Origin: JBLHOS01 sp047623825
GTDB taxonomy: Bacteria > Pseudomonadota > Alphaproteobacteria > Rhodobacterales > Rhodobacteraceae
Reading direction: 5' to 3'
Length of the DNA stretch: 30,985 nt
NCBI GenBank assembly: GCA_047623825.1
Contig: JBLHOS010000032.1
Coordinates: 1-30,985 of the forward strand
The stretch's first letter is position 1. Each line of letters opens with the position of its first letter. The notes beneath the pieces are model-generated. The model was not told the DNA's origin. It saw nothing but the letters and a program-made list of their open reading frames with translations, and ran no database searches. This document shows, one piece after another, positions 8,064-15,948 of this stretch. Position numbers and translations under genes: made by a program.

Positions 8064-8741
8064 AAAGTAGCAGAAAGCCATGTCGTGCTGAAATATTTTC
8101 ATCCGCCTCAACCCAGTCCTGACAGAAACCAACAAATGGGCATTGACCTCCTCGGGGGCTTCTTGCTGGATCCAGTGGCCTTTGCCCTCGATAATCTCTG
8201 CGATGCGCAGATCATCACATATCGCATCCGGGGTTGCATAAAGGTCGTGGCCCGGCACGAGATTGCGCACCATGTCCTTTGATCCAGCGATGAAACACGC
8301 AGGCTGCGTGATCCGGGCGCGACCGATCTGCGGCAACATCTCATGGTCGCGATCTTGGTTGCGGTAGCGATTCAGGGGGCTGCGAAACCCGCTAGCGCTG
8401 AATTGATCGACGAAATAATCCAGATCGGCGGCGGTCATGCAGTTTAGAAAAACCTCCGGATCTGTCAGGATCTCCAGCAATCCGCCATCCTCGCGCCCGG
8501 TCAGCCCATTGTCGTCAGATGCCGCATCGCCCGAGATCGAATAATTTCCTGGCATAAACTGCGTTCGAAAAGGCCATTGGCGGGGCCGGGCCACGACGCG
8601 AAATCCGGCACAGGCCAATGGGTTGATCTGGTGTCGCCAAGAATACCACAGCTCTGACCAGACATGCACCAAGATGACCAAAGGCCCTGTCCTTTAAACC
8701 CCAACCCGGGTTTGCGCGTCATTGATGGTGATTGATTGCAT
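8055..8741 (-). pseudogene. Epoxide hydrolase (alpha/beta hydrolase), degraded
   Basis: The reading starts at ATG 8741 with MQSITINDAQTRVGV, hits an in-frame TAA at 8694-8696, and continues in the same frame as GPLVILVHVWSELWYSWRHQ. In the family the oxyanion motif is HGFPESWYSWRHQ, so HGFPE has decayed to HVWSE. After AGFRVVARP the sequence jumps to YSISGDAASDD. The region that should carry the nucleophile (GHDWG in relatives) is absent, an in-frame loss I estimate at over 100 residues. The C-terminal part is well kept: ADLDYFVDQFSASGFRSPLN, YRNQDRDHEML, QPACFIAGSKDMVRN and the catalytic-histidine region EGKGHWIQQEAPEEVNAHLL. Without the nucleophile it cannot be an active hydrolase. The 208-aa open frame at 8055-8681 is what remains. 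Confidence 0.85.
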
Positions 8742-8932
8742 CGTGAACGGTCCTGACATGGGTGGTTTCCGATTTGGGCAAGACTGTGACTTGGTCTAAG
8801 TCTAACCGCATCAGCCATCGGTTTGGAATAGCCAGACCACTGAGATCTCTATCGGATTGGTCGCCAACGCCAGAACAGCTGAAGTTTACCGACAAGATAC
8901 CACGTGCGCCTTCCCGTTTTGAAAGTCATCCC
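8742..8932 (+). other. Gap between two divergent pseudogenes
   Basis: This stretch would have held the promoters of the divergent epoxide hydrolase and isochorismatase-family genes. I see no open frame with family similarity, no clear promoter and no palindrome. Confidence 0.4.
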
Positions 8933-9488
8933 ATGAGCAATGCCAACAAACCCGCCCTCGCCCTTATCGAGGGGCGTCCGGCGCAGATCGTGATCGACAT
9001 CCAAGCCAGCACCTTTATCGACGACAGTGCGGTTCGATCGATAATATGCCCGGCTGCAAAGAGCAGATGTTGCGCGCACGCATCGCGATTGATGCCACAC
9101 GCCGGAACAACATCCCAGTGATTCTCATCCCAAAAGTGCACCGCCCCGATCTGGTTGATTTTGGCCGCGAACTGGACGCGATGAGGATCTCAATTGCGTT
9201 GAGGACAATTTAAAAACTGCGATTGCGGTCAAAGAGATGAGCTTTCTTGCGACTGATTTCCTGATCAAAAAGCGGGGCTATGCGGCTCTCTTTGGCACAG
9301 ATTTTCAGATTTTTCTGGGCGGAGGTCTGACGCATGTGTGCGTGCCATACACATTCGTGGACGCACACCCGTCAGACTATTTCTGACGGGTGATTGAAGA
9401 TTGCGTCGCAGGATCAAGCAAGCAGGCACATGACGGTGCGCTGCGTGCGATGGAATACCTGCAAGCTCCAAAGGTCGAGGCTGCGTAA
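8933..9488 (+). pseudogene. Isochorismatase-family cysteine hydrolase, degraded
   Basis: Starting at ATG 8933 the first frame gives MSNANKPALALIEGRPAQ, VIDIQASTFIDDSAVRS, with the catalytic aspartate of VIDIQ. A frameshift near 9032 leads to SIDNMPGCKEQMLRARIAID and VHRPDLVDFGRELD. A one-base deletion near 9178 moves to a third frame with DEDLNCVEDNLKTAIAVKEM, FLIKKRGYAALFGTDFQIFL, then GGLTHVCVPYTFVDAH, which contains the catalytic cysteine. A block of about nine residues seems missing just before GGLT. A TGA at 9384-9386 interrupts YF-RVIEDCVAGSSKQAHDG, where relatives have cysteine. It ends at TAA 9486-9488. The catalytic residues are still legible, so inactivation may be fairly recent. 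Confidence 0.85.
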
Positions 9489-9525
9489 ACGATCCTTTAA
9501 CTAAGATGGCCTTAGGCTGGACTTT

Positions 9526-10716
9526 ATGTATATTGAAATTGATCCCAGCTTTGCCGAACCACCTGCAGGCTTTATCCCTGCCCCGTCCGTGGATCCGCAG
9601 GATCGTCTGGCCCGCTTACGGCTAAGCCGGTCGCACCGCGTGGGCCCAGTTACGTTCCAGCGGCTGCTGGCCGATCATGGAACAGCGTCGGCTGCCCTGC
9701 AGGCGCTGCCCGGTATCGCCAACGCTGCCGGGATCGAGCGCTATAGCATTTGCCCCGAACCCGTCGCGCTGGCTGAGATGCGCGCAGCCAAGCGGGCGGG
9801 GGCACAAATGCTGTGTCTTGGAGATGCCGCATATCCCGCATTGTTGGCCAGCATTCCAAACCCGCCACCGATCCTCTGGGCCTTGGGTCAGGTTACACTG
9901 TTGCAGCGCCCGATGATTGGGATCGTCGGCACCCGAAACGCCTCCTCACTTGGGGCGCGAATGGCGCGCCGTTTGGCGTGCGAGCTGGGTGAGGCCGGGT
10001 TTGTCGTGGTGTCAGGCCTTGCGCGCGGCATCGATGCGCTGGCCCACGCCGCCGCACTGGAAACCGGAACAATTGGCATACACGCCGGTGGGCTGGATGT
10101 GATCTACCCAAGAGAAACGACCAATTTGGCACAAGACATGGCCAACAAAGGCCTGCGCTTGTCAGAACAACGCTTTGGTCTTGAGCCGCAGGCCCGTGAT
10201 TTCCCGCGCCGCAATCGCATCGTCTCTGGGCTGTGCAGCGCGCTTATTGTGGTGGAGGCCGCAGCGAGGTCAGGCTCACTCATCACGGCACGCCTTGCAC
10301 TGGATCAAGGGCGTGAGGTCATGGCAGTCCCCGGGCATCCGTTGGATACACGCACGTCAGGTTGCAATAGCTTGATCCGTGACGGCGCCAGTCTGGTGCG
10401 CAACGCCACCGATGTCTTAGAGGCCCTTGGCGCACCTGCACGGGCGCCCACACCACCCGCTGATCATCCATTGGCCGAAAGCCGCCGAATCCGAATTGCA
10501 GAGACCCTGGCCGAAGGGCGGCCCCAGCGCGCAGAGCCTGCAACAAAACTGCATTCCCAAATCCTGGCCCATCTTGGCCCGACCCCAATAGCCGAAGATC
10601 AACTGATCCGCGATCTGGCCCTCAATGCGCAGCAGGTCGCTCGTGAACTGGTCAGGATGGAGATGACAGGTGAGGTCGACCGCCTGCCCGGCGGCCTGTT
10701 GAGCCGCCCGGTTTAA
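9526..10716 (+). CDS. dprA: DNA-processing protein DprA (Smf)
   Basis: DprA binds incoming single-stranded DNA and loads RecA during natural transformation; it acts in the cytosol. The 396-aa protein has an N-terminal helical region (about 25-110), then the Rossmann-like core starting GIVGTRNASSLGARMARRL near residue 132, VVVSGLARGIDALAHAAAL, HAGGLDVIYPRE, and the DNA-binding signature RDFPRRNRIVSGL followed by VVEAAARSGSLITARLALDQ. The last 65 residues look like the winged-helix DML1 domain. The start codon has only a weak ribosome site. It lies 122 bases before topA, a common pairing in alphaproteobacteria. No other competence genes are visible in the window. Confidence 0.97.
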   Translation: MYIEIDPSFAEPPAGFIPAPSVDPQDRLARLRLSRSHRVGPVTFQRLLADHGTASAALQALPGIANAAGIERYSICPEPVALAEMRAAKRAGAQMLCLGDAAYPALLASIPNPPPILWALGQVTLLQRPMIGIVGTRNASSLGARMARRLACELGEAGFVVVSGLARGIDALAHAAALETGTIGIHAGGLDVIYPRETTNLAQDMANKGLRLSEQRFGLEPQARDFPRRNRIVSGLCSALIVVEAAARSGSLITARLALDQGREVMAVPGHPLDTRTSGCNSLIRDGASLVRNATDVLEALGAPARAPTPPADHPLAESRRIRIAETLAEGRPQRAEPATKLHSQILAHLGPTPIAEDQLIRDLALNAQQVARELVRMEMTGEVDRLPGGLLSRPV

Positions 10717-10769
10717 CGGTCATCTCACGGCCTGTTTGACCTGAACAGTCCAACACCCCAGAGACGCCA

Positions 10770-10798
10770 TTGACAAATCTTGCTCACGCGCCACATCT
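10770..10798 (+). promoter_or_regulatory. Candidate topA promoter
   Basis: A perfect TTGACA lies at 10770-10775, with 17 bases to ACATCT at 10793-10798. The -35 box is exact, but the -10 box is poor. It sits in the dprA-topA gap, 40 bases before the topA start. Confidence 0.35.
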
Positions 10799-10838
10799 TG
10801 CCCCGCCAAGCACCCCATTGTGACTCAAAGGTTTTTTC

Positions 10839-13601
10839 ATGCCCGTCGTTGTCGTCGAATCCCCAGCTAAAGCTAAGACAATCAACAAATATCTGGGTGA
10901 TGACTTCACGGTCCTCGCCTCATACGGACATGTCCGCGACCTGCCCCCCAAGGACGGTTCCGTGGACACAGAGAACGGATTCGACATGCTGTGGGAGATT
11001 GGTTCCGACAGCAAAAAGCATGTCAAAGCCATCGCCGATGCGCTAAAAGACGATGATGTCCTGATCCTTGCGACCGACCCCGACCGTGAGGGAGAGGCGA
11101 TCTCATGGCACCTGCAAGAGGCGCTGACCAAACGCAAGGCGATCAAGAAAACGACCGCCGTCAGCCGTGTCGTTTTCAATGCAATCACCAAAACCGCCGT
11201 CACCGAAGCGATGAAAGCGCCGCGTCAGGTCGACATGGAATTGGTTGAGGCGTATCTGGCTCGCCGCGCTCTGGATTATCTGGTCGGGTTCAACTTGTCG
11301 CCGGTTTTATGGCGCAAACTGCCCGGCGCGAAATCCGCCGGCCGCGTGCAATCGGTCTGCCTGCGCCTGATCGTAGAGCGTGAGATGGAAATCGAAGCCT
11401 TTCGGGCCCGTGAATTCTGGTCGGTAAAGGCGGTTCTGAATACCCCACGCGGCCAATCATTCGAGGCCCGCCTGACCAATCTAGCCGGCAAAAAGCTGGA
11501 CCGCTTTGACCTGCCGACCGAAGCCGCCGCCTCATTGGCGGTGCAAGCCGTACATAGCCGTGATCTGTTGGTGCAATCGGTCGAGGCGAAACCCGCCTCT
11601 CGCAACCCATCCGCCCCGTTCATGACCTCAACATTGCAGCAAGAGGCCAGCCGCAAATTTGGGATGGGTGCGCGGCAAACCATGAGCACGGCCCAACGCC
11701 TGTATGAGGCCGGTCACATCACCTATATGCGGACCGATGGCATCGACATGGCACCAGAGGCCCTGACCGCCACGCGCGACGTGATCAAGGACCGCTACGG
11801 TGCTGAATACGTGCCATCTGCCGCCCGGATCTACAAAAATAAGGCTAAGAACGCCCAAGAGGCGCATGAATGTATACGACCAACCGAGCTGTCCAAAGCA
11901 CCAGATGAGATGAAACTCTCTGAGGATGATCAGAGAAAACTGTATGACTTGATCTGGAAGCGCACGATCGCCAGCCAGATGGAGGCCGCCCGGATGGAGC
12001 GGACCACCGTCGATATCGGCTCTGGCGATGGAGAGGTGATTTTGCGCGCCACCGGTCAGGTCATGTTGTTTGATGGATTCATGCGGGTCTATGAAGAGGG
12101 CCGCGATGATGTGGCCGATGATCAGGCCGACGATGACGACAGCAAGCGTTTGCCACAGATTACCCAAGGCGATGTGGTCACGCCTGTGTCCGCCGCCCTA
12201 GAGGGTGATTTCGCCAAAGCCGCCGGTACAACCAGCGTAGATCTGATCGATGACGCCCCCGCCACCAGCCTGCGTAGCAACGGCTCGGCCCTGCTGTCCC
12301 CAGACGGGGCCGTTTTGGGCCTGCAGCACCACACCCAGCCCCCGCCAAGGTATACCGAAGCGACATTGGTCAAGCGCATGGAAGAGCTGGGCATCGGCCG
12401 CCCCTCAACCTATGCCTCGATCGTCACCACGATTCAGGATCGCGAATATGTCCGCAAGGACAAGAACCGCCTGATCCCAGAGGACAAAGGCCGTTTGGTA
12501 ACAGCGTTCCTCAGCAATTATTTCCGCAAATACGTTGGCTATGATTTCACCGCCGACCTGGAAAATCAGCTTGATGAGGTCAGCGCCGGCGAACGCCCCT
12601 ATAAAGAAGTGCTGGAGCGGTTCTGGCGGGATTTCAAAGCGGCCGTGGACGAAACCGCAGAACTGCGGATCACTGAGGTTCTGGAGAAGATCAACGATGT
12701 ACTAGCGCCGCACCTTTTCCCCGCCAAGGAGGACGGCAGCGACCCGCGCCTTTGCACCAATTGTGGTGAAGGTCGTTTGTCGATGCGCACCGCGCGCTCT
12801 GGTGGTGCCTTCATCGGCTGCTCAAACTACCCAAATTGCCGCTACACCCGTGCTTTTGCCCCATTGAGTGAGGGCGGTGACGACGCCGGTGCCATCGGCC
12901 CGGATGGTTTGTTGCTCGGCGTAGATCCCGATACGTCGCTGCCCGTGACCCTGCGGACCGGCCGATTTGGCACTTATGTCCAGTTGGGTGAGGCGACAGC
13001 CGACGAACCCAAACCCAAACGCGCCTCGCTGCCCAAAGGTTGGGAAGTGGACGCTATGGATATCGATAAGGGGCTACAGTTGTTGTCCTTGCCCCGTGAG
13101 GTTGGCCCACATCCCGAAGACGGCGTGATGGTCGAGGCTGGCATCGGTCGCTACGGGCCGTTTGTGAAGCATGACCGGCTTTATGCTAATCTGGCGGATG
13201 TTGATGAGGTCTTTACCATCGGCATGAACCGCGCAGTTGAGGAACTAGCCAAAAAGGCCGCCTCTCGTGGTGGGCGCGGTGCCACGGTCAAACCCCTACA
13301 TGAGCTGGGCGAGCATCCCGAGGGCGGCGGCGCGGTCAACGTCATGGCGGGTCGCTACGGACCATACGTGAAGTGGGAGAAAGTCAACGCGACCTTGCCC
13401 AAAGGCACGGAGCCTGAGGCCGTCACCATGGAAATGGCCGTTGAACTGATTTCTGAGAAGGCAACAAAGGGTGGTAAAAAGCCCGCCGCTCGCAAGAAGC
13501 CCGCAGCCACAAAAAAACCTGCCACTGCCAAAAAGCCTGCGGCTACGAAAAAGCCAGCCGCTGCCAAAAAGCCTGCTGCCAGCAAGACCAAAGCGCCCTG
13601 A
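10839..13601 (+). CDS. topA: DNA topoisomerase I
   Basis: Type IA topoisomerase that relaxes negative supercoils. The 920-aa protein begins with the Toprim domain (VVVESPAKAKTINKYLG, then ATDPDREGEAISWHL). The catalytic tyrosine is Y296 in ITYMRTDGIDM. AHECIRPT and GIGRPSTYASI are family motifs. A four-cysteine zinc ribbon is near residues 639-667 (CTNC ... GCSNYPNC), followed by DNA-binding repeats of the form GRYGPFVKHD and GRYGPYVKWE. The last 40 or so residues are a lysine/alanine/proline repeat (KKPAATKKPATAKKPAA), a common basic tail in alphaproteobacterial TopA that probably increases DNA contact. AAAGG sits 7 bases before the ATG. The protein is full length. Confidence 0.98.
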   Translation: MPVVVVESPAKAKTINKYLGDDFTVLASYGHVRDLPPKDGSVDTENGFDMLWEIGSDSKKHVKAIADALKDDDVLILATDPDREGEAISWHLQEALTKRKAIKKTTAVSRVVFNAITKTAVTEAMKAPRQVDMELVEAYLARRALDYLVGFNLSPVLWRKLPGAKSAGRVQSVCLRLIVEREMEIEAFRAREFWSVKAVLNTPRGQSFEARLTNLAGKKLDRFDLPTEAAASLAVQAVHSRDLLVQSVEAKPASRNPSAPFMTSTLQQEASRKFGMGARQTMSTAQRLYEAGHITYMRTDGIDMAPEALTATRDVIKDRYGAEYVPSAARIYKNKAKNAQEAHECIRPTELSKAPDEMKLSEDDQRKLYDLIWKRTIASQMEAARMERTTVDIGSGDGEVILRATGQVMLFDGFMRVYEEGRDDVADDQADDDDSKRLPQITQGDVVTPVSAALEGDFAKAAGTTSVDLIDDAPATSLRSNGSALLSPDGAVLGLQHHTQPPPRYTEATLVKRMEELGIGRPSTYASIVTTIQDREYVRKDKNRLIPEDKGRLVTAFLSNYFRKYVGYDFTADLENQLDEVSAGERPYKEVLERFWRDFKAAVDETAELRITEVLEKINDVLAPHLFPAKEDGSDPRLCTNCGEGRLSMRTARSGGAFIGCSNYPNCRYTRAFAPLSEGGDDAGAIGPDGLLLGVDPDTSLPVTLRTGRFGTYVQLGEATADEPKPKRASLPKGWEVDAMDIDKGLQLLSLPREVGPHPEDGVMVEAGIGRYGPFVKHDRLYANLADVDEVFTIGMNRAVEELAKKAASRGGRGATVKPLHELGEHPEGGGAVNVMAGRYGPYVKWEKVNATLPKGTEPEAVTMEMAVELISEKATKGGKKPAARKKPAATKKPATAKKPAATKKPAAAKKPAASKTKAP
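13483..13595 (+). repeat. topA: Short tandem repeat coding the basic TopA tail
   Basis: Imperfect 15-base units of the form AAAAAGCCTGCGGCT encode repeated KKPAA/KKPAT motifs, about seven times. Such tracts expand and contract easily, so the tail length may vary between strains. Confidence 0.7.
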
Positions 13602-13646
13602 TAACGCGGAATTCACCGCAACCAGCGTGCAAGCGCCAATCGACCC

Positions 13647-13672
13647 GGCCCGCCCCTCAGATAGGGCGGGCC
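13647..13672 (+). terminator. Hairpin after topA
   Basis: GGCCCGCCC, an eight-base loop, then GGGCGGGCC gives a perfect nine-pair GC-rich stem 45 bases after the topA stop. There is no T-run after it, so it may terminate weakly or protect the 3' end. Confidence 0.5.
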
Positions 13673-13860
13673 CGACAGGGCTAGAACCCCTCGTTTAGTA
13701 TTGTCATACACTTTTTCTTGGCTCAAATACTCAAAGTCACAAGCTTGGGCCAATGTTTGCGGCTCACGAAACACCTTGGCGGGGGTCAATTGCCCACCGA
13801 CCGCTTGAACTCCACTGCAGCCATCCCGACATATTGGTGACCTTCTAGGAGCCTGCGCCC

Positions 13861-14439
13861 ATGCTTGATGCCCGCCAAGACGTTCTTGATTTTCTAATGA
13901 CCCGGCAATCGACGCCGGCCAGTTGCCTGTCTGGTCCAGCCCCGTCACGCGACCAGTTGCAGATCTTGTTGAAAGCGGCCGCGCGCAGCCCTGATCACGG
14001 CGCGCTGACCCCTTGGCGGTTCTTGGTCCACAACGCCGCCGCATGTCAGCGATTAGCGACTTTGGTGGAAGATTTGGGCGCAGCTTCTGACAGGGACCCT
14101 GCCAAGGTTGCCAAGATGGCCCACCTGTTTCGAAATGCCCCGATGATCGTCACGGTCGTGTGTGATCCTAAACCCCATTATGCGATCCCGGAATTGGAAC
14201 AAACCCTCAGTGCCGGTGCCGTCTGTCTGGCCCTATTGAATGCCAGCCTTGCGTCCGGATGGGGCGCAGTCTGGCTTAGCGGCTGGCCAGCATTTGATGC
14301 CGATTTCAGAGCCAATGGGCTGGACCTAGGCGCCACTGAGGCGGTCGCAGGTTTTATCCATATCGGCACTGCAAACGCTGTTCCACTGGGGCGAACTCGC
14401 CCGGATGTCACAGCCCTGACCACATGGGTAACCGCGTGA
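13861..14439 (+). CDS. Nitroreductase family protein
   Basis: A 192-aa FMN-dependent oxidoreductase of the compact nitroreductase family (YdjA-like). The N-terminal FMN-phosphate region is followed by AARSPDHGALTPWRFLVH, where the RSPDHGxLxPWRF block is diagnostic. The middle has AGAVCLALLNASLASGWGAVWLSGW, and the C-terminus GFIHIGTANAVPLGRTRPD. The physiological substrate cannot be read from sequence. GGAG lies about 9 bases before the ATG. Its stop overlaps the start region of the next gene, so the two are probably translated together. Confidence 0.93.
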   Translation: MLDARQDVLDFLMTRQSTPASCLSGPAPSRDQLQILLKAAARSPDHGALTPWRFLVHNAAACQRLATLVEDLGAASDRDPAKVAKMAHLFRNAPMIVTVVCDPKPHYAIPELEQTLSAGAVCLALLNASLASGWGAVWLSGWPAFDADFRANGLDLGATEAVAGFIHIGTANAVPLGRTRPDVTALTTWVTA

Positions 14440-15143
14440 TCCTTGGTGCCTTTTTCGCGGCACTGGGGCAACTGACTGACCGGCGTTTTACCGGGGTTCT
14501 GGCATTGGGGATCGGGCTAACAGTAGCCCTTCTGGCTGGCTTTTCGTATTTGTTCATTGCGGTCATCGACTGGGTCCTACCAGATACTGTCTCGCTGCCC
14601 TGGATCGGTGAGATAACCTGGGTCAGCGCCGCCGTCGGATGGGCCAGCATCCCAGTCACGCTATGGCTGTCAGTGATTTTGATGATTCCCGTCGCTTCTG
14701 CCTTTACCGGCATCTTTTTAGACCGGATCGCAAATGCGGTCGAGGATCGACACTACCCAAACCTACCGCCCGCACGCCAAATGGGGCTGGTTGAGGGGAT
14801 GTCTGATGGACTGAAATTCCTGGGTGTCATGATTGGCGTGAACCTAATTGCGCTGATCGCTTATCTGGCCTTTGCACCGATCGCACCACTTCTGTTTTGG
14901 GGCGTGAACGGCGTACTTTTAGGGCGTGAGTACGGGCAGATGGTGGCTTTACGGCGCCTGGACGCCCGAGGCGCCGCCCAGTTTCGCAAATCCAACCGCA
15001 TCACACTATTTGTAGCGGGTATTTTGATGGCGGTGCCATTGACAATACCAGTGGTCAACCTGCTGGTTCCGATCCTGGGCGCCGCCACTTTTACGCACCT
15101 TTATCATAAGCTTAGCGGATCTGCCCGCCGCCAAACCGTGTAA
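14424..15143 (+). CDS. EI24 domain-containing membrane protein
   Basis: A 239-aa inner-membrane protein of the EI24 / CysZ-like family (Pfam EI24). Hydrophobic segments lie at about residues 27-50, 65-92, 130-155 and 195-225, with the family pattern VASAFTGIFLDRIANAVEDRHYP between them. Some relatives (CysZ) help sulfate uptake, but most alphaproteobacterial members are uncharacterised, so I do not assign a substrate. ATG 14424 lies inside the nitroreductase gene (16-base overlap). A GTG at 14436 overlapping the upstream TGA (GTGA) would give the shorter VILGAFFAALGQLTDRRF start and is equally plausible. The 3' end overlaps the convergent DUF1467 gene by 32 bases. Confidence 0.9.
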   Translation: MGNRVILGAFFAALGQLTDRRFTGVLALGIGLTVALLAGFSYLFIAVIDWVLPDTVSLPWIGEITWVSAAVGWASIPVTLWLSVILMIPVASAFTGIFLDRIANAVEDRHYPNLPPARQMGLVEGMSDGLKFLGVMIGVNLIALIAYLAFAPIAPLLFWGVNGVLLGREYGQMVALRRLDARGAAQFRKSNRITLFVAGILMAVPLTIPVVNLLVPILGAATFTHLYHKLSGSARRQTV

Positions 15144-15393
15144 ACAGATCGAAGTCTTCAACCCCGATCCACCCCGACAGTACAATGCCAATCACGACGA
15201 TCCAAAGCGTGCCAGCAACTATGGATGTCAGGCGAAATTTCTGGCGCAATCTGGGTGCGGCAGGGGCCGATGCGGGTGTGCCCGGCACAATTGATCCGGT
15301 TTCAGCCTGAGACACTTGCCCCAAAGGCAGCACCACAAACAAGGTCAAGAACCACAAGATTGCATATAAGACGATTGCCGACATGATAGACAT
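15112..15393 (-). CDS. DUF1467 family membrane protein
   Basis: A 93-aa protein with two membrane segments (about residues 4-25 and 60-80). Family signatures are VLYAILWFLTLFVVLPL near the start, a GSIVPGTPASAPAAPRL linker, and GIVLSGWIGVEDFDLFTR at the end. DUF1467 proteins are found throughout alphaproteobacteria, often beside methylmalonyl-CoA epimerase, and have no known function. Here its ATG shares one base with the epimerase stop (TGATG), so the two are translationally coupled. Its 3' end overlaps the EI24 gene. Confidence 0.92.
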   Translation of the reverse strand: MSIMSAIVLYAILWFLTLFVVLPLGQVSQAETGSIVPGTPASAPAAPRLRQKFRLTSIVAGTLWIVVIGIVLSGWIGVEDFDLFTRFGGGQIR

Positions 15394-15797
15394 CAGACCT
15401 GCTCCAATTCAACTAAAGTACCTGTAAAATCTTTGGGATGTAGAAATAAAACTGGCTTTCCATGCGCCCCGATCTTCGGCTCACCTGATCCCAAAACCCG
15501 AGCACCAGCGGCCAGAAGTTTGTCTCGCGCAGCCAGAATATCATCAACCTCATAGCAAATATGATGGATCCCCCCCGAAGGATTCTTTGCCAAGAACCCG
15601 TTGATCGGGCTGTCATCGCCCAAAGGATATAGCAGCTCAATCTTGGTATTCGGCAGCTCGATGAACACCACGGTCACGCCGTGATCCGGCTCATCGCGCG
15701 GCGCGCCAACGTGTGCGCCCAACGTATCGCTATATTGAGCCGAGGCAGCAGCCAAATCGGGCACTGCGATGGCCACGTGGTTCAGGCGTCCGATCAT
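15393..15797 (-). CDS. mce: Methylmalonyl-CoA epimerase
   Basis: Interconverts the R and S forms of methylmalonyl-CoA so that propionyl-CoA can enter the TCA cycle. The 134-aa protein has two paired VOC-fold halves. Likely metal ligands are H7 in LNHVAIAV, E54 in TKIELLYP, H78/H79 in GGIHHICYEVDD and E130 in GTLVELEQV. I chose ATG 15797, with AAGGAGAG about 7 bases upstream, over a longer frame to 15845. The mutase and propionyl-CoA carboxylase are not in this window. Confidence 0.96.
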   Translation of the reverse strand: MIGRLNHVAIAVPDLAAASAQYSDTLGAHVGAPRDEPDHGVTVVFIELPNTKIELLYPLGDDSPINGFLAKNPSGGIHHICYEVDDILAARDKLLAAGARVLGSGEPKIGAHGKPVLFLHPKDFTGTLVELEQV

Positions 15798-15948
15798 GAC
15801 CGCTCTCCTTTGTCTATTTGTTGAGCATATGCGGCGTGCGCGCAACTGATTGCAAGCGACGCGGAGACGCAGGGCCGTAGGTTTACCTCTTGTTCACCTT
15901 GCTAAGCTTTTATCATTCATAGGAATCGGCCTTGGGGGGCCATGAAAA

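Noticed and set aside
9384..9386. TGA as a selenocysteine codon
   Set aside because: The position is cysteine in relatives, but other frameshifts break the same gene and I see no SECIS-like hairpin just after it.
13613..14044. 143-aa minus-strand frame across the topA-nitroreductase gap
   Set aside because: Half of it is antisense to the nitroreductase gene, and the gap part shows no recognised family.
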